Source: SVTX01 sp045132775 (GTDB lineage Bacteria > Bacillota > Clostridia > Oscillospirales > CAG-272). From it: a stretch of DNA of 6,164 bases. This document shows positions 1 through 5,961 of this stretch, one piece after another; the first letter of the stretch is position 1, and each line of letters begins with the position of its first letter. The DNA lies in the NCBI GenBank assembly GCA_045132775.1, contig JBGUSX010000101.1, positions 1 through 6,164 on the forward strand. The letters run 5' to 3'. Position numbers and translations under genes: made by a program. Below the pieces are notes generated by a model. The model did no database searches and was not told the DNA's origin. It saw only the letters and a program-made list of their open reading frames with translations.

Positions 1-158
1 TGAGGACATTGTTTCGTTGCAAAAGAATCTTTATGCCACAAGACAAAAACCACGGTACGACAGTGGCGCACAGCTTAATGGCGACCTCCTCATCCACCGC
101 TTACGCGGTCCCCCTTCTCCGCTGGAGAAGGCTATTCGCTAAATTGCAAATTAACAAC
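1..158. repeat. Palindromic repeat element, left-flank copy (cut by window start)
   Basis: This stretch matches the right half of the element copies at 5626-5961 and 5982-6164, in the same orientation. Shared blocks are TTGTTTCGTTGCA (10-22), CCACGGTACGACAGTGGCGC, AATGGCGACCTCCT and GGAGAAGGCTATTCG. The right arm carries two nested hairpins: ACCGC-ttac-GCGGT (96-109) and CCTTCTCC-gct-GGAGAAGG (113-131). The arm GACCTCCTCATCCACC (83-98) is the reverse complement of GGTGGATGAGGAGGTC in the left arm of the other copies, so the missing left half lies just outside the window. The 3' end near 140-158 is a decayed form of the palindrome seen at 5940-5957. No protein is credible here. The precise right boundary is uncertain by about 10 bases. 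Confidence 0.8.
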
Positions 159-203
159 CTACCAATTTTTTGTCCTTTCGATAAAATATGTATAATAAAA
201 ATA

Positions 204-232
204 TTGACAAGCGGCATTTGTTATGATAAAAT
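204..232 (+). promoter_or_regulatory. Sigma-A promoter P1, distal promoter of the large lipoprotein gene
   Basis: TTGACA (204-209), a 17-base spacer and TAAAAT (227-232) form a near-consensus housekeeping promoter. A start near 239 would give a leader of about 175 bases before the ATG at 417. A TATAAT at 232-237 lies 22 bases from the -35 and is less likely to be the -10. The ATGATAAAAT stretch over the -10 closely resembles ATGATACAAT over the -10 of the downstream gene (4413-4422), which suggests related control regions. Confidence 0.6.
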
Positions 233-253
233 ATAATAAAGAGGTGTGTGCTT

Positions 254-321
254 TGTCAATTTTGACCATTGCATGAAACAACAATTGTTTTGTTCTTTGG
301 CAAAAACTCTTCACTTTTTGC
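254..321. repeat. Cluster of short inverted repeats in the leader between P1 and P2
   Basis: Three small dyads lie here: GTCAA-tt-TTGAC (255-266), the perfect 10-base palindrome AACAATTGTT (280-289), and GCAAAAA-ctcttcac-TTTTTGC (300-321), a 7-bp stem. They sit downstream of P1 and upstream of P2, so they could be operator sites or leader RNA structure. None matches a regulator or riboswitch family I recognise, and AT-rich DNA gives such dyads by chance. The assignment is weak. Confidence 0.25.
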
Positions 322-344
322 AATATTACGGGTAGAAACAGTCA

Positions 345-373
345 TTTACATTGTGAAAGATAGAGTGTATAAT
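345..373 (+). promoter_or_regulatory. Sigma-A promoter P2, proximal promoter of the large lipoprotein gene
   Basis: TTTACA (345-350), exactly 17 bases, then a perfect TATAAT (368-373). Transcription would start near 380 and give a leader of about 37 bases. By consensus this is the more conventional main promoter for the gene at 417. Confidence 0.65.
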
Positions 374-404
374 TGTTGCATAACACCGGTACAAATCCAA
401 AAAA

Positions 405-409
405 AGGAG
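405..409 (+). promoter_or_regulatory. Ribosome binding site AGGAG
   Basis: AGGAG ends 7 bases before the ATG at 417. This supports that ATG, which is followed at once by a complete lipoprotein signal peptide. Confidence 0.8.
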
Positions 410-416
410 CTACTGT

Positions 417-3400
417 ATGAAAAAGAAGTTAGTTTCATTAATCCTGGTGATCTCCATGATAATGACCTGCTCGGTCTATCTCGCATCCTGCGAGGATGAC
501 ACGACAGAGGAAACAAGCGGTCAGGAGACCTCCGCCCCCACAGAAAATCCTACCAGTGAGCCCACTGATGAGCCCACCAAGGCACCTACTCAGGAATCCA
601 CTCAGGCTCCCACGCAGCAGCCTACCGAAACTCACACACAGACACCCACTCAGGCTCCTACACAGCAGCCTACTGAGGAACCCACCGAGGAACCTACACA
701 GGCTCCAACACAGGAACCCACCGAGGCTCCCACACAGGCTCCTACACAGCAGCCTACCGAGGTGCCCACACAGCTGCCGACGGAGATTCCCTCTGAAGTA
801 CCCGTAGATGAGATCGTCTATGAAAACGGCTCGGAGATCAAGAATGCAGGACACAAATGGGACGCAGATATCTTTGCAGCCGCAGATCGCTCCTTCGATG
901 AATCCAAGGCAGTGACCAAGACCGCCGCAGAGATGCTCGAGCTTCTCAAAAACGGAAAGACCGAGCTTGCACAAGGTCAGGTCTACATAGTAACCGAGCC
1001 CCTCGTTCTGACATCTGAAACCAAATACTACGGAAATATGGCAGCCATCATCGCAGAAGGCGGCATACTTATCAAGGACGTATCCGACATAGTGATCAAG
1101 GAGCTCATCCTCAAGGGTAGTATCACGGTTGAAAATTCAAGCGCGATCACCTTCTTCAAGCTCGACCTCTCGGGCGTTGAGAACGGCGTGACCGTTGATG
1201 CCAAATCAAGCAATATCTCTTTCAAAAACAACAGGATCATCGTATCGGGTACGGCTATCAAGTCCGAGGCGGACATGACCTCTGTCTTCCAGAGCTATCT
1301 CTGCGGAAAGACGGGATTCGATTCTGTGGGAGATCTTGTTTCGATCCAGAACAGCAACGTACTTGCGGTAGACCTTGGTGTTTCCGTTAAGGGTGCGGAT
1401 TGCGCGGTAAGAGACTGTACCGTCGAGGTAGCAAGCGACGGTCTTGGCGTAGAGATCCGTGAGGGATCAAAGAATGCCCTCGTATCTCTCAATATCATCA
1501 AGAACGCGCAGCTATCCGTCAAGGTCACAAATTCCTTCAACTGCGTAATCCTTCTCAATACCGCCATCCGTATAGCAGGCGAGAACAACAAGAACCTCTA
1601 CGTCGTTGAGAATAAGCTCGGCGGAGCTATAACTCTTAAGAACAATAAATACCTTCTGTGCGACGGCAACACCTTCAATACAAAGGACGGAAAGCCCCAC
1701 CCCACAATCAACGAGGGCAACACCGAGATCAACGGAGATAACGTCCACGACGTAAACGCACGCGTTGAGTACGGCGCAAACGAGGAGATACTTCCCCACA
1801 CCAATAAAGACCTTTTCATCGATATGGAAAGAAAATCTGAGGTAAGGGACATCTCGCAGACAAAGTCCTATAACGTAAGCAACTACATCAGGATGATGGC
1901 AAAGTCCGGAAACACAGTCATCGTTCCTCCCGGAGTATATAACGTCTCCACCTACGTTCTTTTCACAAGCGCACACGCTAATACAACGATATACGCATTC
2001 GGCGCAATGATCGAAAAGAACGGCAGAGAGTTCACAAAGGATCCCACCACAGGCGCACTCAAGCAGAATGGTCTTATCCTCTACTTGCAGAACGGCGCAA
2101 GCAATATCTCCTTCAAAGGCTTGACTGTCGGCTACGACTTCCAGCCCGCAGGTCAGATCTACGTCGTTAAGAAGCTTGACAGAAGACAGCAGACCCTCCG
2201 CGTAGTGACCAACGCGGGATACATAAACGGTTACGGTAAGAGCGATCCCGACGAATTTATGACAGGCACGTCATATATGTACCGGGCAGGAGAGCTCAAG
2301 CCCTGGAACAACTGCGGCGGAAGCTATGAGATAATCGAACATTGCGATGATGGTACAATGATACTGCAGCTTACAGGCTCAAACAGAGCTCAGCTCTGGG
2401 GTTCTATAGAATTGGGCGATACCTTCAACTGCCGTCTCTCTGCAGATAACTCCTCGACAATCAACGTCACAAGCTCAAGTAATACACTGTTCAAGGACTG
2501 CGTAATTTACGGCTACTCCTCCGCCCTTGCAGTCGTCGTAAGCGGAAGATCGACTGGAACCCAGCTTTACAGAGTTCATAACGACGTAAGAGCTCCCATG
2601 ATCATCGACGAGGAGACCTACAACAGATACAAAGCGTATGAAGAAGAGTACGGTGTCGACCTCGAGGTATATATCGACGAGGAAGGCAGATACCGTGGCG
2701 GTATCCCGAGAATCGGCTCTGTCGACGCAACGCATATCACAGGCTCCGCAGAGGGTGTTGACGCAACCTCATGTACCTTCGAGCATATGTGTGACGACGG
2801 CTCTAACCAGCGCGGATCCAGCTCACGTCTGGCAGGATATAAATATAATGAAGAAGATAACACCTACACCATCTACTTCAAGGGTACTATCTCGGAGACC
2901 GACTGGAACCTTAATACAAACGCAAAGAAAGAAACCGCCACCCCCAAAAACACCTCCACACCCAAGGCAGGCGACAGAATTTACGCTTATGCATCAAACG
3001 GACACGTCCTCTTTGATACAACAGCTCTCACCGATGCTAAAAAGGTCACCGCTTCCCCCGAGTATCACGTAAACTGTGTTGATAATTTCAAAAACAGCGA
3101 AATAAAGGAAGGGGATCAGATAGCACTCAACGGCGTATACGATACGCGCCCCAAGTGTGTAGACGGTCTCTGCGACATCTGCGGAAATGTCACGCACTAT
3201 TCAGCGACCGATGACGGAACGTGTGACGGTTGCGGAGCACATGTTCACAGTGACTGGAACAGAGACGGAAAGTGCTACACCAACGATGGCACTTCAAGGT
3301 GCTCCATAGAGCTCGTCGATGCTAACGGCGACGGACTGAACGATGCGGACAATATCCCGATCATCAGCTCGCGCTTCTACGTCACCAAGTTCTCGGAAGC

Positions 3401-4271
3401 AAGCGGCGATCTCCAGATCACGGCATGGTACTCATCTGGCACGTGGCGCAAGATCGTCTACTCGTCTGCTATCTACGAGATCAAGATCAGTGCGGACGAT
3501 GCAAACATCTATGATGAAAGCGGCGAGCTCGTAGATCTTCTTCAGGGCTACGACCTCACCGATAACGACTACAGGATGGATCACAAGATCCTCTTTGATA
3601 ACCTGAGCATGAACAGTATCGGATTCACCTTCGATAACGTTCTCATTCAGGAAAAGGTAGCGCGCGGAATCCTTTGTAAGACCCACGACGCAACCATCAA
3701 GAACTGTACCTTCCGCAGCATCTACTCAACGGGTGTTCTTCTCTCGGTTGAAACGACCTGGGGTGAAAGTACAGTTCCGAGAAACATTGTCGTTCAGAAC
3801 TGTCTCTTTGACGATACGGGACGCGGATATGATACAGAAAACAACCGCACATATTCGTGTATCGCCATCCAGGGTCTCGGTGCAGGAGGCACAGAGAATG
3901 ATATAGTGGTATCTCCCGACACACTTCCCTGCCGCGATATCAGGATCATCGGCAATAAGTTCATAAACGTAAATAACAACTATTGCATCTCTGTCACTGC
4001 AGCACAGGACATCGTAATAAGAGATAACGTATTCGGGTTGTCCAGCGAAGGCAGCTCCGGAAGGCTGATAAGAGCCGTTCACATTTCCGGTGCTATGAAC
4101 GTTGAACTTTCCGGCAATACCTATTCCGAGCTTGCATATGATAAAGACGGAAACTTTGATATCACCCGTGCCATCATAGGAAACAACTACGATAACGTTC
4201 ACGGTAAAGATGTAGACGGCAAGATGCCCAATCAAAAGCTTCCCTCAGCTGAAACCGAATCAGCAGAATAA
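417..4271 (+). CDS. GH110-like right-handed beta-helix surface lipoprotein (putative alpha-1,3-galactosidase relative)
   Basis: A 1284-residue secreted lipoprotein. Seen: MKKK and a hydrophobic stretch end in the lipobox LASC, so Cys25 should be lipidated and the protein anchored outside the membrane. Residues 40-129 are a Pro-Thr linker of strict period 4. Residues ~155-450 look like beta-helix coils (for example NISFKNNRI). From ~466 a second beta-helix domain opens with VIVPPGVY (501-508), then VGYDFQPAGQIYVV (571-584). The segment DATHITG (770-776) to CDDGSNQRG (792-800) resembles the GH110 signature region. A later RIYAYASNGHVLF strand block, then ARGILCKT (1082-1089), WGESTVPR and DIRIIGNKF, follow GH110 order. 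Residues ~914-982 are an insertion with CDICG, CDGCG and the Ca-loop-like DANGDGLNDAD. Known: GH110 enzymes are inverting alpha-1,3-galactosidases. Inferred: a surface enzyme acting on host or dietary alpha-galactosides. The family call rests on remembered motifs; activity and substrate are unproven. It could instead be a pectate-lyase-fold binding protein. The gene has its own promoters and terminator. Confidence 0.85.
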   Translation: MKKKLVSLILVISMIMTCSVYLASCEDDTTEETSGQETSAPTENPTSEPTDEPTKAPTQESTQAPTQQPTETHTQTPTQAPTQQPTEEPTEEPTQAPTQEPTEAPTQAPTQQPTEVPTQLPTEIPSEVPVDEIVYENGSEIKNAGHKWDADIFAAADRSFDESKAVTKTAAEMLELLKNGKTELAQGQVYIVTEPLVLTSETKYYGNMAAIIAEGGILIKDVSDIVIKELILKGSITVENSSAITFFKLDLSGVENGVTVDAKSSNISFKNNRIIVSGTAIKSEADMTSVFQSYLCGKTGFDSVGDLVSIQNSNVLAVDLGVSVKGADCAVRDCTVEVASDGLGVEIREGSKNALVSLNIIKNAQLSVKVTNSFNCVILLNTAIRIAGENNKNLYVVENKLGGAITLKNNKYLLCDGNTFNTKDGKPHPTINEGNTEINGDNVHDVNARVEYGANEEILPHTNKDLFIDMERKSEVRDISQTKSYNVSNYIRMMAKSGNTVIVPPGVYNVSTYVLFTSAHANTTIYAFGAMIEKNGREFTKDPTTGALKQNGLILYLQNGASNISFKGLTVGYDFQPAGQIYVVKKLDRRQQTLRVVTNAGYINGYGKSDPDEFMTGTSYMYRAGELKPWNNCGGSYEIIEHCDDGTMILQLTGSNRAQLWGSIELGDTFNCRLSADNSSTINVTSSSNTLFKDCVIYGYSSALAVVVSGRSTGTQLYRVHNDVRAPMIIDEETYNRYKAYEEEYGVDLEVYIDEEGRYRGGIPRIGSVDATHITGSAEGVDATSCTFEHMCDDGSNQRGSSSRLAGYKYNEEDNTYTIYFKGTISETDWNLNTNAKKETATPKNTSTPKAGDRIYAYASNGHVLFDTTALTDAKKVTASPEYHVNCVDNFKNSEIKEGDQIALNGVYDTRPKCVDGLCDICGNVTHYSATDDGTCDGCGAHVHSDWNRDGKCYTNDGTSRCSIELVDANGDGLNDADNIPIISSRFYVTKFSEASGDLQITAWYSSGTWRKIVYSSAIYEIKISADDANIYDESGELVDLLQGYDLTDNDYRMDHKILFDNLSMNSIGFTFDNVLIQEKVARGILCKTHDATIKNCTFRSIYSTGVLLSVETTWGESTVPRNIVVQNCLFDDTGRGYDTENNRTYSCIAIQGLGAGGTENDIVVSPDTLPCRDIRIIGNKFINVNNNYCISVTAAQDIVIRDNVFGLSSEGSSGRLIRAVHISGAMNVELSGNTYSELAYDKDGNFDITRAIIGNNYDNVHGKDVDGKMPNQKLPSAETESAE
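534..803 (+). repeat. 12-base (4-codon) tandem repeat encoding a Pro-Thr-Gln/Glu linker
   Basis: Residues 41-129 of the large lipoprotein repeat the unit P-T-(Q/E/other)-x in perfect register for 23 units. Pro occupies the first position in 21 of them; the exceptions are Ser61 and His73. At DNA level the unit is a degenerate 12-mer such as CCTACACAGCAG or CCCACCGAGGAA. Such linkers hold a surface domain away from the membrane and through the wall, and are often O-glycosylated. The period makes this a candidate for length change by slippage or recombination. Confidence 0.85.
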
Positions 4272-4290
4272 TTACCACAAGCAATCCAAC

Positions 4291-4319
4291 CACCCCGCCA
4301 AATTGGCGGGGTGATTTTT
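4291..4319 (+). terminator. Rho-independent terminator of the large lipoprotein gene
   Basis: The stem CACCCCGCC (4291-4299) pairs perfectly with GGCGGGGTG (4305-4313) over a 5-base loop. The loop's AA and TT could extend the pairing. TTTTT follows at 4315-4319. It begins 20 bases after the stop codon, so the two lipoprotein genes are separate transcription units apart from read-through. Confidence 0.9.
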
Positions 4320-4393
4320 CGTCAATCTTGGAAATATCGCTAAAATAAACTCGATCAAGTGCCGTATGTTGTGTAATTCTTATCAATTTGTCA

Positions 4394-4422
4394 TTGACAC
4401 AAGCAAAAAATGATGATACAAT
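4394..4422 (+). promoter_or_regulatory. Sigma-A promoter of the short paralogue
   Basis: TTGACA (4394-4399), a 17-base spacer and TACAAT (4417-4422). The leader would be about 43 bases. The -35 overlaps a perfect dyad TGTCA-t-TGACA (4389-4399), a possible operator. The region around the -10 resembles that of P1 upstream of the large gene, as expected if the two genes arose by duplication that included control DNA. Confidence 0.7.
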
Positions 4423-4460
4423 ACAGATAGAAAATATATCATTTATATTCCTATAAATCC

Positions 4461-4465
4461 GGAGG
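4461..4465 (+). promoter_or_regulatory. Ribosome binding site GGAGG of the short paralogue
   Basis: GGAGG sits 6 bases before the ATG at 4472. It shows that the true start is this ATG, not the internal ATG at 4647, which has no Shine-Dalgarno sequence in front of it. In the sequence as given, translation from 4472 stops after 11 codons because of a frameshift in the A7 run just after the start. Confidence 0.75.
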
Positions 4466-4471
4466 CAGATT

Positions 4472-5531
4472 ATGAAAAAAAGATCCTCTCTATATTGCTT
4501 GCATTGACTCTCTCGCTCGGTTCAGCCGCGGCACTCGTATCATGTGATAACGATAATCCCGAGGCAACAAGCGATCAGGAAACAACGGCTCCAACCGAGC
4601 AGCCCACGTTGATACAGATAAGAACAAGATCTGTAACATTTGCGGCATGCAGCTTACCGATGAAAACAACGACCAGGTATGCGACAAGGACAACTGTGCT
4701 ATCATCACGAACAGACTCGCCAACCCGACCTTTAATGAAAAGGAAGGAAAGCTTGTATTCGATACAAACTATAACGGCAAGCCCTATACCTATTCCACGG
4801 TTCTCTACCAATTCACCATACCCTCGGACGGTATCAATTGGGATGCAGTCGAGAAGTACAATCTCTCCTCCAACGAGTACGTAATGAAGGATAAGATCCT
4901 CGTAGATAACCTTTCGGCTAACTCGGGATACTTCACCTTTGATAACGTGGTGATACAGAACGCAAGAGCGCGCGGAGTCGTATGTAAGACGGTAAATGCT
5001 ACGATAAAGAACAGCACCTTCCGTAACCTCGCCGCCGCAGGAACTCTTCTGTCAGTAGAGACCACTTGGGGCGAGAGCACCGTGGCACAGGATATCACCA
5101 TTGAGGGATGCCTCTATGAGAATACGGGATACTATTACGAGACAGAATCCGACCTCAAGCGCGCATCGCTCTCAGTTCAGGGACTCGGTGAGCTTTCAAA
5201 TAATGTGACCGTTTCGGAAACGACACTTCCCTGCAGAAATATCACGATAAGAGGCAATAAGTTCAACGGAACGAATAATAACTACTATATCGCGATATCC
5301 GCCGCACAGAACGTGACTATCGAGGATAACGTGTTCTGTAATACCGCAGGCGTGACCACCGAAAAGGTCGCAAGAGCAATAAATATCCAAGGCTGCTATA
5401 ACGTCAAGGTGGAAGGAAACAAATATGAAAACGGCGATGTCTCCGAAGTGATTATTGCAAATAACTATGTAGGACTCACAGGAGCCGACGTAAAGGACAT
5501 CTTCCCCGAAACCAAAGAAAAAGCAAATTGA
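4472..5531 (+). pseudogene. Short beta-helix lipoprotein, paralogue of the upstream gene; reading frame broken twice
   Basis: The whole locus is one gene read in three frames. From the ATG at 4472 the frame dies at a TGA (4505-4507). One more A in the A7 run (4475-4481) would give MKKKILSILLALTLSLGSAA and then the lipobox LVSC, with Cys25 exactly as in the large gene. A second break lies in the short Pro-Thr linker: one more C in the CCC at 4603-4605 would join APTEQP to HVDTDKNKICNICG in frame. With both corrections the product is about 353 residues: signal peptide, ~20-residue linker, Cys-rich module, then the C-terminal beta-helix. Both lesions are single-base losses in homopolymers, so sequencing error is as likely as true decay. 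A perfect promoter, ribosome binding site and terminator, plus a clean 295-codon tail, argue for recent or apparent rather than old inactivation. Confidence 0.75.
4647..5531 (+). CDS. Intact C-terminal frame of the short beta-helix paralogue
   Basis: This is the uninterrupted part (294 codons from the first in-frame ATG; the frame itself is open from 4551). It aligns with residues ~965-1265 of the large lipoprotein. In the best stretch, KILVDNLSANS onward, I count about 61% identity over 87 positions by eye, including the identical LLSVETTWGESTV. It keeps ARGVVCKT, ATIKNSTFR, TLPCRNITIRGNKF and NVTIEDNVF, the alternating beta-helix coils of the GH110-like C-terminal half. It lacks the region equivalent to DATH and CDDGSN, hence all putative catalytic carboxylates. 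If expressed it would not be a glycosidase by itself; a binding or structural role is speculation. The ATG at 4647 is probably not a real start because no ribosome binding site precedes it and the Cys-rich CNICG lies upstream in the same frame. Confidence 0.7.
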   Translation: MQLTDENNDQVCDKDNCAIITNRLANPTFNEKEGKLVFDTNYNGKPYTYSTVLYQFTIPSDGINWDAVEKYNLSSNEYVMKDKILVDNLSANSGYFTFDNVVIQNARARGVVCKTVNATIKNSTFRNLAAAGTLLSVETTWGESTVAQDITIEGCLYENTGYYYETESDLKRASLSVQGLGELSNNVTVSETTLPCRNITIRGNKFNGTNNNYYIAISAAQNVTIEDNVFCNTAGVTTEKVARAINIQGCYNVKVEGNKYENGDVSEVIIANNYVGLTGADVKDIFPETKEKAN

Positions 5532-5562
5532 TCAAAAGCTAATTTACAAAAACCAAATACCC

Positions 5563-5594
5563 ACAGGCTCACGGACCCCGTGAGCCTGTTTTTT
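5563..5594 (+). terminator. Rho-independent terminator of the short paralogue
   Basis: ACAGGCTCACGG (5563-5574) pairs perfectly over 12 bp with CCGTGAGCCTGT (5578-5589) around a 3-base loop, followed by six T (5589-5594). An A-rich stretch upstream (5547-5557) could let it act weakly in the other direction. It lies 31 bases after the stop codon at 5529-5531. Confidence 0.92.
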
Positions 5595-5808
5595 CTCTGA
5601 TTTCCTTTCAAATTTTGATTTATCGGTCTGTTAAGCCTTCCCCAGCGGGGAAGGGGGACCACCGAAGGTGGTGGATGAGGAGGTCGCTTTTTCAAGGGCT
5701 TCACGTCCTCTGATTACCTTGTTTCGTTGCACAAGAAACCTTATGCCACAAGACAAAATCCACGGTACGACAGTGGCGCACAACTTAATGGCGACCTCCT
5801 CTATCCAC

Positions 5809-5916
5809 ATATTTCGCTTCGCTCAAATTCAACCTCGCAAGCGAGGTCGACACTTCGCGGTCCCCCGAAAAGCGCGTTTTGCTTGCAAAAGGTGCTACGA
5901 GGGCTCGCCCGAGTTG
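5809..5916. other. Extra hairpin-rich sequence inside the right arm of repeat copy A
   Basis: The left-flank copy passes directly from CATCCACCGC to GCGGTCCCCC to CTTCTCC. Copy A has about 100 additional bases in two blocks around a retained CGCGGTCCCCC. They contain small dyads: ACCTCGC-aa-GCGAGGT (5832-5847), TTTTGC-tt-GCAAAA (5877-5890) and GGGC-tc-GCCC (5901-5910). This could be nested insertion of another small repeat or the ancestral longer form. I do not recognise it. Confidence 0.5.
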
Positions 5917-5939
5917 TTCTCCGCTGGAGAAGGCTATTC

Positions 5940-5957
5940 GTTAAATTGCAATTTAAC
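5940..5957. repeat. 18-base perfect palindrome at the right end of repeat copy A
   Basis: GTTAAATTGCAATTTAAC reads the same on both strands. It overlaps the start of the terminal TTAACACAC (5953-5961), which is the exact reverse complement of GTGTGTTAA at the left end of copy B (5982-5990). The left-flank copy has a decayed form (139-156). It may be a recognition or cruciform site of the element. Confidence 0.55.
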
Positions 5958-5961
5958 ACAC

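Larger units (their letters stand above)
5606..5961. mobile_element. Palindromic MITE-like repeat element, complete copy A
   Basis: Copy A begins with TTTCAAATTTTGATTTA (5606-5622), a sequence found again before copy B at 5962, a period of 356 bases. Left arm: hairpin CCTTCCCC-agc-GGGGAAGG (5636-5654), then ACCACC-gaa-GGTGGT (about 5658-5672), then TGGATGAGGAGGTC. A central part (5686-5792) contains TTGTTTCGTTGCA and CCACGGTACGACAGTGG. The right arm starts GACCTCCTC-t-ATCCAC (5793-5808), the reverse complement of the left arm with one extra base. It is then split by ~100 bases of extra sequence with its own hairpins and resumes at TTCTCC-gct-GGAGAA (5917-5931). Outer ends GTCTGTTAA and TTAACACAC are near-inverted. 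No transposase is encoded. This fits a non-autonomous element moved in trans, or a structured intergenic repeat; the mechanism is unknown. Confidence 0.7.

Noticed and set aside
9..236. Open frame through the left repeat copy and P1
   Set aside because: It lies inside the repeat element and promoter, lacks a ribosome binding site, and encodes low-information sequence that is not conserved in the other repeat copies.
232..237. TATAAT as the -10 of P1
   Set aside because: It is 22 bases from TTGACA; TAAAAT at 227-232 has the ideal 17-base spacing.
300..321. Hairpin GCAAAAA/TTTTTGC as an attenuator or terminator
   Set aside because: The stem is almost all A-T with an 8-base loop and no T-run after it, too weak for a terminator; no known riboswitch pattern is visible around it.
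269..499. 76-codon frame overlapping the start of the large lipoprotein
   Set aside because: It runs across P2 and the ribosome binding site into the real gene in another frame; no ribosome binding site and no domain.
438..974. 178-codon minus-strand open frame opposite the signal peptide and linker
   Set aside because: It is the antisense shadow of the 12-base Pro-Thr repeat, rich in Leu/Cys/Gly repeats, with no ribosome site or recognisable domain.
3337..3369. Dockerin type I domain
   Set aside because: Only one Ca-loop-like segment (DANGDGLNDAD) is present, inside the protein, without the second loop and helix of a dockerin.
4495..4884. 129-codon frame starting at TTG as a separate gene
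   Set aside because: Its first ~40 codons are the signal peptide and linker of the short paralogue; after the second frameshift the rest is out-of-frame nonsense over the conserved frame.
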